Below are positions 7,018 to 11,428 of a stretch of DNA of 11,428 nt, in pieces. Each line of letters begins with the position of its first letter. The first letter of the stretch is position 1. The notes under the pieces were generated by a model, which searched no databases, had not been told where the DNA came from, and was given only the letters and a program-made list of their open reading frames with translations. Made by a program: the position numbers and the translations under genes. The DNA comes from an uncultured Peptococcaceae bacterium (GTDB lineage Bacteria > Bacillota > Dehalobacteriia > UBA4068 > JAAVYR01), in contig CATIYQ010000062.1 of NCBI GenBank assembly GCA_949739465.1, forward strand, positions 1-11,428, in the 5' to 3' direction.

Positions 7018-7584
7018 TTATTTATCCTGTCTATTGTAACGGTTCATGGCTTCCGCTATACCATTTTTCACCCAGCAGGTTACCCCGTCCATAGCCTTTG
7101 CAATACCGTTATCAATGACTTCATCTTCCTCAGCAGAAAATTTGCCCAGAACAAAGTCCTTTCCTTGGGCGTATTCGCTTTTGCCAATACCTACTTTAAG
7201 ACGGGAAATTTGTTCCGTACCCAGAAGACGGATAATATCCCGCATGCCGTTATGACCGCCGCAGCTGCCCTTTTGCCGCAGCTTTACAGCGCCGGTAGGC
7301 AAATCCATATCGTCGTAAATGACCAGCAAATCTTCTTTGTCTACTTTATAAAATTGCATCACAGCAAGGACAGCCTGCCCGCTTAGATTCATGAAGGTTT
7401 GAGGTTTTACCAAAAGCACCTTTTCCCCATCTATTTTCGTCTCGCCAATGAGCGCGTGAAAGTTACTTTTCCACCCCGCCACGCTGTGTTTTTCTGCAAA
7501 GCTATCAACAACCATAAAACCCACGTTATGTCGGGTAGCCGCATATTCGATACCAGGATTGCCTAGTCCCACAACAATTTTCAT
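7018..7584 (-). CDS. pth: Peptidyl-tRNA hydrolase
   Basis: The 188-residue product equals the Bacillus enzyme in length. Pth cleaves the ester bond of peptidyl-tRNAs that drop off ribosomes, recycling tRNA. It begins MKIVVGLGNPG. Catalytic and binding residues are all present: Asn9, His19 (RHNVGF), Asn66 (TFMNLSG), Asp92 (IYDDMDLP) and Asn112 (GGHNGMRD), matching E. coli N10, H20, N68, D93 and N114. The ATG at 7582-7584 was chosen because a GAGGAAG Shine-Dalgarno lies at 7590-7596. In-frame upstream starts up to 7647, including an ATG at 7615-7617, would add a charged non-conserved extension and would lie at or before the transcription start predicted from the promoter at 7628-7657. It heads a pth-mfd-prsA unit. 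Confidence 0.97.
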   Translation of the reverse strand: MKIVVGLGNPGIEYAATRHNVGFMVVDSFAEKHSVAGWKSNFHALIGETKIDGEKVLLVKPQTFMNLSGQAVLAVMQFYKVDKEDLLVIYDDMDLPTGAVKLRQKGSCGGHNGMRDIIRLLGTEQISRLKVGIGKSEYAQGKDFVLGKFSAEEDEVIDNGIAKAMDGVTCWVKNGIAEAMNRYNRQDK

Positions 7585-7627
7585 ATTTTCTTCCTCACAC
7601 GCACAGTTATTTTTCATAGAGTTATTT

Positions 7628-7657
7628 ATTATAATCCAACTCGGCAAAAATAGTCAA
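7628..7657 (-). promoter_or_regulatory. Strong sigma-A promoter for pth-mfd-prsA
   Basis: Minus strand TTGACT (7657-7652), 18-base spacer, TATAAT (7633-7628): one mismatch to the -35 consensus and a perfect -10. Transcription should start near 7621, giving a leader of about 37 bases before the pth ATG. This is the best sigma-A promoter in the window. Confidence 0.88.
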
Positions 7658-7692
7658 TGCACCTTTTCCTCTTGCATTCATATAATAAGATT

Positions 7693-7710
7693 AGATACTG
7701 AAAAGTATCT
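7693..7710 (-). repeat. Short perfect inverted repeat upstream of the pth promoter
   Basis: AGATACT (7693-7699) and AGTATCT (7704-7710) are perfect inverse copies around a 4-base centre, 35 bases upstream of the -35 box. As RNA it would be a 7-bp hairpin without a proper T-tract; as DNA it could be an operator. No function can be assigned. Confidence 0.45.
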
Positions 7711-7713
7711 GAT

Positions 7714-7740
7714 TTACCCCGGGCAATCTTTTACCCGCAT
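7714..7740 (-). other. Orphan 8-codon ORF with strong Shine-Dalgarno between prs terminator and pth promoter
   Basis: Minus strand ATG at 7740-7738 encodes MRVKDCPG and then TAA (7716-7714). It is preceded by AGGAGG at 7756-7751 plus a second GAGG nearer the ATG. The Shine-Dalgarno directly follows the T-tract of the prs terminator, the same arrangement as in front of rqcP. In many Firmicutes ctc/rplY occupies this place, so this may be the relict start of a deleted gene. A regulatory mini-ORF is also possible. The 240-base prs-pth gap holds nothing else apart from the terminator, the inverted repeat and the pth promoter. Confidence 0.4.
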
Positions 7741-7757
7741 TGTTACCTCTCCTCCTC

Positions 7758-7792
7758 AAAAAAGGTCTAAAGCGTTTGCTTTAGACCTTTTT
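7758..7792 (-). terminator. Intrinsic terminator after prs (symmetrical)
   Basis: GGTCTAAAGC (7764-7773) and GCTTTAGACC (7778-7787) form a perfect 10-bp stem with a 4-base loop. It is flanked by six As on the left and five Ts on the right, so it can work on either strand. On the minus strand it ends prs transcription, starting 35 bases after the prs stop, and insulates pth. Confidence 0.93.
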
Positions 7793-7827
7793 CCTATTTT
7801 CCCCAAATAACCTTTATCAAAATAATC

Positions 7828-8775
7828 TTAGTCAAATAATTTACTTACAGACAAATCTTCGTGGATACGGATAATCCCTTCCCCTAAGAGAGACGCCACG
7901 GAAATAGATTTGATTTTATCAGAGGTACCTTGTCTGTCCGGCGTCAGCGGAATGGTGTTGGTAATCATCACTTCTTTGATGACAGAATTTTCCAACCGTT
8001 CTACTGCAGGAGGAGAGAATACAGGGTGGGTGCAGCAAGCGTAAACTTCTTTTGCGCCCATTTTCTTTAAGACTGCAGCCCCTTGGGTAATAGTACCAGC
8101 AGTATCAATAATATCGTCCACCATGATAACGTTTTTGTCTTTGATATTCCCGATAACGTTCATGATTTCCGCTTTGTTGGCTTCCGGTCTCCGCTTATCG
8201 ATGATAGCAATTTCCGCACCTAAGCGTTGCGCCATGTTCCGCGCCCGCACCACGCCGCCAATATCAGGAGAAACGACAACCACATCTTCTAAACCCATAT
8301 TCTTGTAATATTCAGCAAGAAGAGGTACGCCCGGCAAGTGGTCCAAAGGAATATCAAAGAAACCTTGAATGGCGCTAGCATGTAAATCCATAGACACCAC
8401 TCTGTCTGCGCCTGCCGCTGTAATCAGGTTCGCCATCAGCTTTGCCGAGATTGGGTCGCGAGCCTTGCTCTTCCGCTCTTGGCGCGCATAACCATAGTAG
8501 GGAATCACCGCCGTGATGCGTTGGGCTGACGCCCGTTTCATGGCGTCAATCATAATCAACAATTCCATAATGTTGTCGTTGGTAGGATAACAGGTAGGCT
8601 GCACGATAAACACGTCAGCCCCCCGCACGCTTTCGTTGATTTCGATAGCAATTTCCCCGTCGCAAAAGGTTTTCACCTTAGACTGTCCCAGCTCAATACC
8701 AAGATAATCAGCAATTTCTTTGGCAAGCTCCGGGTTAGCATTCCCGGTGAAAAGTTTTAATTTCCGCAAAGTCAT
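7828..8775 (-). CDS. prs: Ribose-phosphate pyrophosphokinase (PRPP synthetase)
   Basis: A 315-residue class I PRPP synthetase (Bacillus 317). It transfers pyrophosphate from ATP to ribose 5-phosphate, making PRPP for purine, pyrimidine, histidine, tryptophan and NAD synthesis. Visible motifs: FCDGEIAIEINESVRGADVF (37-56), RQERKSKARDPISAKL with the catalytic flexible-loop and ATP-binding residues (about 98-113), the second loop DKRRPEANKAEIMN, and the PRPP-binding loop VDDIIDTAGT with Asp220-Thr228. The start is the ATG at 8773-8775, because a GGGAGGAAGGA Shine-Dalgarno lies just upstream. An in-frame ATG at 8797-8799 would put that Shine-Dalgarno inside the coding sequence. It follows glmU with a 156-base gap that contains a sigma-H-type promoter, and ends in a strong terminator. 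Confidence 0.98.
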   Translation of the reverse strand: MTLRKLKLFTGNANPELAKEIADYLGIELGQSKVKTFCDGEIAIEINESVRGADVFIVQPTCYPTNDNIMELLIMIDAMKRASAQRITAVIPYYGYARQERKSKARDPISAKLMANLITAAGADRVVSMDLHASAIQGFFDIPLDHLPGVPLLAEYYKNMGLEDVVVVSPDIGGVVRARNMAQRLGAEIAIIDKRRPEANKAEIMNVIGNIKDKNVIMVDDIIDTAGTITQGAAVLKKMGAKEVYACCTHPVFSPPAVERLENSVIKEVMITNTIPLTPDRQGTSDKIKSISVASLLGEGIIRIHEDLSVSKLFD

Positions 8776-8857
8776 AAATCCTTCCTCCCAATATTTCATC
8801 CCTATATTTCAGCTTCTGCTATTTTGCATACTTTATTTCATACGTTAATGAATAGAA

Positions 8858-8882
8858 ATTCGACTTTTTTTCTCAATATCCT
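8858..8882 (-). promoter_or_regulatory. Sigma-H-type promoter upstream of prs
   Basis: Minus strand GCAGGATAT (core AGGA at 8882-8879) and GTCGAATTT (core GAAT at 8861-8858) match RNAGGAWWW and RNNGAATWW at every position with the same 17-base core spacing as the elements before hup and spoVG. The spacer is A-rich. The predicted start near 8850 gives a leader of about 75 bases for prs. No good sigma-A promoter was found in the glmU-prs gap. Confidence 0.68.
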
Positions 8883-8887
8883 GCCAA

Positions 8888-8907
8888 CCCTTGTCCAAGA
8901 GCAAGGG
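8888..8907 (-). other. Small hairpin after glmU without T-tract
   Basis: CCCTTG (8888-8893) and CAAGGG (8902-8907) form a 6-bp stem with an 8-base loop, 25 bases after the glmU stop codon. No T run follows on the minus strand, so it is unlikely to be an intrinsic terminator, and glmU transcripts probably run into prs. It could be a processing or stability element. Confidence 0.3.
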
Positions 8908-8931
8908 AAAACAGTCCACATTACGAAAAAA

Positions 8932-10293
8932 CTATTTTTCTTTCACCCAATCCTCTTTGAGGTATTGCCGTCCTCTTGCCACAGCAAGAGCATTATCCGG
9001 CACATTTTTTGTCACCGTAGACCCTGCCGCTACAAAGGCATTATGACCAACTTCCACAGGGGCTACCAAGTTGCTGTTGCTACCGATGAAAGCGCCGTCT
9101 TGGATAACGGTCGGATGTTTCTTTTTACCGTCATAGTTACAAGTAATGGTGCCGCAACCGATATTGACCTTCTCACCTACCGTAGCGTCGCCAATATAGC
9201 TGAGGTGTGGCACTTTGCTACCTACCCCAATGTGAGAATTTTTGATTTCCACAAAATCACCGATTTTTGCAGTTGCCTCAATAACGCTGCCCGGTCTGAG
9301 GTAAGCAAAAGGACCGATATTCACATGGTCGCATACCTCTGTTTCCCAAAGCACTGATTTTTTGATTTGGCAATCCTCTCCCACGGTAGAGTCAATGAGC
9401 TCCGTATCTGCACCGATAAAGCAGTCTTTACCAATTTTTGTTTTCCCTTTTAACTGCACGTTAGGCTCGATAATAGTATCGATATCCACTTCCACATCTT
9501 GCTCAATATAAACGCGGTTGGGGTCTACAATAGTAACGCCTTTAAGCATCAATTCTTCGCATTTTCGCCGCCGCAGGATTTCCACAGCTTGTGCCATTTG
9601 CACACGATTATTGACGCCCAAGATTTCATGGTAGTCCTGGAGCAATTGTCCTGCCACTACCTTACCCCGTTTGCAGAGATAGCTGATGGTATCAGTAAGA
9701 TAATATTCTCCTGCTGCATTTTCATTGTTCAGGTGTTCCAGGGCCTCTTTTAAATCCGCTACTTTAAAGCAATAAGTACCAGTGTTGATTTCACTGACCC
9801 GCTTTTCTGTAACGGACGCGTCTTTTTCTTCGATGATAGCAACAACTTGTTCCTCTTCACCGCGGATAATTCTGCCATAACCCGTAGGGTTCGGCAACTT
9901 AGCTGTCAATACCATACAAGAGGCGTCGCTGTTATAGAAAGACTGCAACATTTTGAGTAGAGAATTACCTGTCAAAAGAGGCGTATCGCCGCAAACCACC
10001 ATAATCACATCAATATCATGTCTCAGGATAGGAAGGGCGCACATAATAGCGTGTCCCGTACCCAATTGCTCCCGCTGAACAGCATAATCTACCCGATCGC
10101 CAAAGACTTCCTGTACCAATTCTCCTTCATGTCCCACTACCATAACCGTTTGGTCTAAGTGGCATTTGGCAAGCGCCCGAATGACATGGTCAGCCATAGG
10201 CAAACCATTGATTTTATGTAATACCTTTGGCAATTTTGAATTCATTCTGGTGCCCTTCCCGGCTGCCAAAATAATCGCCCCTTGCTTTACCAA
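8932..10293 (-). CDS. glmU: Bifunctional GlmU: GlcN-1-P acetyltransferase / GlcNAc-1-P uridyltransferase
   Basis: A 453-residue protein (E. coli 456, Bacillus 456) making UDP-GlcNAc for peptidoglycan and other envelope polymers. The N-terminal pyrophosphorylase domain (about 1-228) shows LAAGKGTRM (9-17), the uridyltransferase signature, and VVCGDTPLL with the metal-binding Asp. The C-terminal left-handed beta-helix (about 250-440) has hexapeptide repeats such as IGKDCFIGADTELIDS and carries the acetyltransferase site around VPHLSYIGDA, where the catalytic His falls at residue 363 as in E. coli, plus NYDGKKKHPT. The start is TTG at 10291-10293 with GGAGG at 10301-10305, 7 bases away. A nearby ATG at 10310-10312 is out of frame. 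It is preceded by the spoVG terminator and has its own -10, so it is transcribed independently of spoVG and probably reads into prs. Confidence 0.98.
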   Translation of the reverse strand: MVKQGAIILAAGKGTRMNSKLPKVLHKINGLPMADHVIRALAKCHLDQTVMVVGHEGELVQEVFGDRVDYAVQREQLGTGHAIMCALPILRHDIDVIMVVCGDTPLLTGNSLLKMLQSFYNSDASCMVLTAKLPNPTGYGRIIRGEEEQVVAIIEEKDASVTEKRVSEINTGTYCFKVADLKEALEHLNNENAAGEYYLTDTISYLCKRGKVVAGQLLQDYHEILGVNNRVQMAQAVEILRRRKCEELMLKGVTIVDPNRVYIEQDVEVDIDTIIEPNVQLKGKTKIGKDCFIGADTELIDSTVGEDCQIKKSVLWETEVCDHVNIGPFAYLRPGSVIEATAKIGDFVEIKNSHIGVGSKVPHLSYIGDATVGEKVNIGCGTITCNYDGKKKHPTVIQDGAFIGSNSNLVAPVEVGHNAFVAAGSTVTKNVPDNALAVARGRQYLKEDWVKEK

Positions 10294-10361
10294 ATTGATT
10301 CCTCCGTTTCATCTATGGCATTTTTCATCATATCTCGTCAAAAAATCACACAATCGTTTTT

Positions 10362-10367
10362 ATTATA
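10362..10367 (-). promoter_or_regulatory. Likely -10 element of the glmU promoter
   Basis: A perfect TATAAT lies on the minus strand at 10367-10362 (context GTTGTTATAAT), 69 bases upstream of the glmU TTG. The -35 is poor (TGGTTT at a 17-base spacer). A second TATAAT at 10426-10421, with TTTTGT 17 bases upstream, is an alternative that partly overlaps the spoVG terminator tail. Confidence 0.55.
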
Positions 10368-10402
10368 ACAACTTTCTCCATATAAAACCAGCAAAATATT
10401 TA

Positions 10403-10429
10403 TATACGTTGCCGAGGAGAATTATACGT
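10403..10429 (-). repeat. TATACGT direct repeat upstream of glmU
   Basis: TATACGT occurs at 10403-10409 and at 10423-10429, 20 bases apart, between the spoVG terminator and the glmU -10 element. The outer copy overlaps the alternative -10 at 10421-10426. It could be an operator pair or chance in AT-rich DNA. Confidence 0.3.
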
Positions 10430-10445
10430 CGTACGCTATGTCCAC

Positions 10446-10479
10446 AAAAAAATAGACCATACAATATGGTCTATTTTTT
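10446..10479 (-). terminator. Intrinsic terminator after spoVG
   Basis: ATAGACCATA and TATGGTCTAT pair around a 3-base loop (10462-10464). With the flanking A/T runs the stem extends to about 16 bp, and the minus-strand product ends in seven Ts (10452-10446). It begins 21 bases after the spoVG stop. The symmetry means it could also stop plus-strand transcription. Confidence 0.9.
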
Positions 10480-10500
10480 GTGAAACTTTTCCCGTTTCAC

Positions 10501-10791
10501 TTATTCCATGTCATCAACAGGCGCGTTTTCTGCAGTTTCTAACGCTTCATAGTACTTATCCAAAACTTCTTTTTGAATCAAATCTCTAGCTTCTTGGGAA
10601 ATAGGATGGGCAATATCTCTAAAATCGCCTGTTGCCGTTTTCCGACTGGGCATCGCCACGAAAAGACCATTTTGACCGTCAACCACTTTCACATCATGCA
10701 CAACCAAAGCATTGTCGATGGTAACAGAAACGATTGCCTTCATTTTTCCTTCTGCTAAAATTTTTCTTACTCTTACATCTGTAATATCCAT
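10501..10791 (-). CDS. spoVG: Septation/RNA-binding regulator SpoVG
   Basis: A 96-residue SpoVG (Bacillus 97). It begins MDITDVRVRKI, contains TIDNALVVHDVKVVDGQNGLF and the highly conserved MPSRKT segment (residues about 51-56), and ends in a variable acidic tail. SpoVG proteins bind nucleic acids and affect septation in Bacillus, virulence factors in Staphylococcus and DNA/RNA targets in Listeria and Borrelia. The family is widespread in non-sporulating Firmicutes. The ATG at 10789-10791 is supported by GGGTGGAG at 10798-10805; in-frame codons further upstream would engulf this site. It is monocistronic, bounded by a strong terminator, and has a sigma-H-type promoter upstream, as does Bacillus spoVG. 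It is transcribed divergently from corA. Confidence 0.97.
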   Translation of the reverse strand: MDITDVRVRKILAEGKMKAIVSVTIDNALVVHDVKVVDGQNGLFVAMPSRKTATGDFRDIAHPISQEARDLIQKEVLDKYYEALETAENAPVDDME

Positions 10792-10871
10792 GGTCGACTC
10801 CACCCTTCTCAAAACAAAACTCCGTAAATAAATTCTGCAAAATTCTACGCCGTGATTTCTTATACTTATAT

Positions 10872-10896
10872 ATTCTAGACCAAGAGAAATTCTCCT
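10872..10896 (-). promoter_or_regulatory. Sigma-H-type promoter upstream of spoVG
   Basis: Minus strand AGGA (10896-10893), 17 bases, GAAT (10875-10872), preceded by an A-rich stretch like the AT-rich region upstream of Bacillus spoVG. The outer consensus positions are less perfect than in the hup and prs copies (AAAGGAGAA, CTAGAATAT). Because spoVG is the founding sigma-H target in Bacillus, position and spacing make this call credible. The leader to the ATG would be about 70 bases. Confidence 0.7.
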
Positions 10897-10922
10897 TTAT
10901 TTTTTTCTCTTTTTCCCCAAGG

Positions 10923-10935
10923 AAACAGCCTGTTT
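10923..10935. repeat. 13-bp palindrome between the divergent spoVG and corA promoters
   Basis: AAACAG-C-CTGTTT is perfectly symmetric. It ends 14 bases before the corA -35 box and lies 26 bases upstream of the spoVG -35 core, a typical operator position for a divergent region. No regulator is suggested by the sequence itself. The rest of the 326-base spoVG-corA gap holds the two promoters and the corA leader. Confidence 0.45.
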
Positions 10936-10949
10936 TTGAAAAAAATTCT

Positions 10950-10978
10950 TTGCTTTTACCTTCAGAGAAAGTTATAAT
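10950..10978 (+). promoter_or_regulatory. Sigma-A promoter of corA
   Basis: TTGCTT (10950-10955), a 17-base spacer and a perfect TATAAT (10973-10978). Predicted start near 10985, giving a leader of about 133 bases before the corA ATG, long enough for the regulatory structures described below. Confidence 0.82.
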
Positions 10979-11020
10979 AAAATAAGAATATCATACTTAT
11001 TTTCTATGGAGGTGTATCTT

Positions 11021-11074
11021 GTGGAGGCAGACCCGAAATATCACATAAGCAAAACGCTGCGTTTTCAATACTAA
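11021..11074 (+). CDS. 17-codon leader peptide upstream of corA (MgtL-like)
   Basis: A GTG start (11021-11023) with a near-perfect GGAGGTG Shine-Dalgarno (11008-11014, 6-base spacing) opens a 17-codon frame, MEADPKYHISKTLRFQY, ending in TAA at 11072-11074. It begins about 36 bases after the predicted transcript start and ends 43 bases before corA. The stop codon overlaps segment A of the corA leader hairpins, so a terminating ribosome would cover A. E. coli MgtL ([17 protein letters not shown], recalled) also has 17 residues and starts MExDP; acidic/proline-rich N termini of this kind destabilise ribosomes when Mg2+ is low. A TTG at 11019 in another frame would give only nine codons. Translation is not proven, but the ribosome binding site is as good as any in the window. 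Confidence 0.65.
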   Translation: MEADPKYHISKTLRFQY

Positions 11075-11112
11075 GGGGAATCCGCCACTGCCTTCCCCTG
11101 AAGAAAGGGGAA
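11074..11112 (+). promoter_or_regulatory. Mutually exclusive leader hairpins controlling corA translation
   Basis: Three segments are visible: A = AGGGGAA (11074-11080), B = TTCCCCT (11093-11099), C = AGGGGAA (11106-11112). A and C are identical and B is their exact complement. A:B forms a 7-bp stem with a 12-base loop; B:C forms a 7-bp stem with a 6-base loop. C contains the corA ribosome binding site (start codon at 11118), so B:C would hide it and A:B would free it. No T-tract follows either hairpin, so translational control is more likely than intrinsic termination. The leader is too short for an M-box and I do not see the conserved core of another riboswitch class that I know. Confidence 0.68.
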
Positions 11113-11117
11113 AGATT

Positions 11118-11428
11118 ATGCTCACCATCTATCAAACAACGGCAACCGACGATATCACTGTGATTTCGGCTATCGAAAAGGGCTGCTGGATTAACTTAAT
11201 CAATCCAACAGAAGCAGAAATCTCCTACATCGCACAAAATACGGAAATCGCCACAGATTTTCTTAAATACCCCTTGGATGACGAGGAAATCTCCCGTGTG
11301 GAAGTGGAAGAAGAACAAACCATGATTATTATCAACGTGCCGGTAGAACGGGACGCTGATGTCAACTATGATACCATTCCGTTAGGGATTGTCCTAAACG
11401 ACGACTATATTATCACCGTCTGTCTGGA
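11118..11428 (+). CDS. corA: CorA-family magnesium transporter, N-terminal part (3' end outside window)
   Basis: The first 103 codons are visible and open to the window edge. The translation starts MLTIYQTT, with EKGCWINLINPTEAEI (residues about 20-35), DFLKYPLDDEEISRVEVEEE (about 47-66), MIIINVP and DTIPLGIVLNDDYIITVC. This is the cytoplasmic N-terminal domain pattern of the shorter clostridial-type CorA proteins (about 300 residues in all). CorA forms a pentameric Mg2+ channel whose cytoplasmic domain senses Mg2+; the two C-terminal membrane helices and the GMN motif should lie beyond the window. The ATG at 11118-11120 has AAGGGGAA as ribosome binding site (11105-11112), which is also segment C of the leader switch. 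The gene is divergent from spoVG, with its own sigma-A promoter. Confidence 0.9.
   Translation, partial: MLTIYQTTATDDITVISAIEKGCWINLINPTEAEISYIAQNTEIATDFLKYPLDDEEISRVEVEEEQTMIIINVPVERDADVNYDTIPLGIVLNDDYIITVCL

Noticed and set aside
7585..7647. Longer N terminus for Pth starting at 7647 or at the ATG at 7617
   Set aside because: The extension is not part of the conserved enzyme, lacks a proper ribosome binding site and overlaps the predicted promoter and transcription start. The start at 7584 has GAGGAAG.
8776..8799. Prs start at 8799
   Set aside because: The strong GGGAGGAAGGA ribosome binding site would lie within the coding region, and the family begins near MTLRKLKLF-type sequence, which corresponds to 8775.
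8888..8907. Terminator between glmU and prs
   Set aside because: Only a 6-bp stem without a T run on the minus strand; kept only as a small hairpin of unknown role.
10985..11117. M-box or other metal riboswitch in the corA leader
   Set aside because: The leader is about 130 bases, is occupied by an ORF with a strong ribosome binding site, and lacks the conserved core segments I know from M-box, yybP-ykoY or NiCo elements.
11074..11117. Intrinsic transcription terminator in the corA leader
   Set aside because: Neither the A:B nor the B:C hairpin is followed by a T-tract; the next bases are GAAGAA or AGATTATG. Translational control fits better, though Rho-dependent effects cannot be excluded.
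1..11428. CRISPR array, tRNA/rRNA genes, insertion sequence or phage attachment site
   Set aside because: No repeat-spacer pattern, no tRNA-like cloverleaf, no transposase or terminal inverted repeats seen; gene order is continuous and conserved.

Overview
This window is a housekeeping segment of a low-to-moderate GC Firmicute chromosome. The order spoVG - glmU - prs - pth - mfd - prsA - spoVT - mazG - hup - rqcP (all minus strand, read from high to low coordinates) is the classic Firmicute arrangement. Two genes common in Bacillus or Clostridia versions are missing: ctc/rplY between prs and pth, and spoVB between spoVT and mazG. That compact form, with a PrsA/SurA-type lipoprotein right after mfd, suggests a Negativicute or related Clostridia-grade anaerobe. 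This placement is inferred from gene order and general protein character, not from a search.

Layout on the minus strand: spoVG (own promoter, own terminator), then glmU (own -10), then prs (own sigma-H-type promoter and a strong terminator). A second unit, pth-mfd-prsA, starts from a near-consensus sigma-A promoter and ends in a strong terminator. A third, spoVT-mazG-hup, has an additional sigma-H-type promoter in front of hup. It ends in a terminator whose U-tract touches the Shine-Dalgarno sequence of rqcP, which runs off the left edge. The genes cover cell-wall precursor supply (glmU), PRPP supply (prs), translation rescue (pth, rqcP), transcription-coupled repair (mfd), exported protein folding (prsA), nucleotide-pool cleaning (mazG), chromosome architecture (hup) and growth-phase or developmental regulation (spoVT, spoVG).

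At the right edge, divergent from spoVG, lies the start of a CorA-family Mg2+ transporter gene on the plus strand. It has a good sigma-A promoter and a leader of about 130 nt, which is the most interesting part of the window. The leader encodes a 17-codon peptide, MEADPKYHISKTLRFQY, with a perfect Shine-Dalgarno. Its stop codon overlaps the first of three short segments (A, B, C) that can form mutually exclusive hairpins A:B or B:C, and C carries the corA Shine-Dalgarno. Both the peptide length and the MExDP start resemble the MgtL Mg2+-sensing leader peptide of enterobacteria. I infer a leader-peptide-controlled translational switch for Mg2+ uptake in a Firmicute. I do not recognise it as a known riboswitch.

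The second notable pattern is three intergenic AGGA-N17-GAAT elements (upstream of hup, prs and spoVG), all on the minus strand and all matching the sigma-H (Spo0H) promoter core. This suggests a small local sigma-H regulon.
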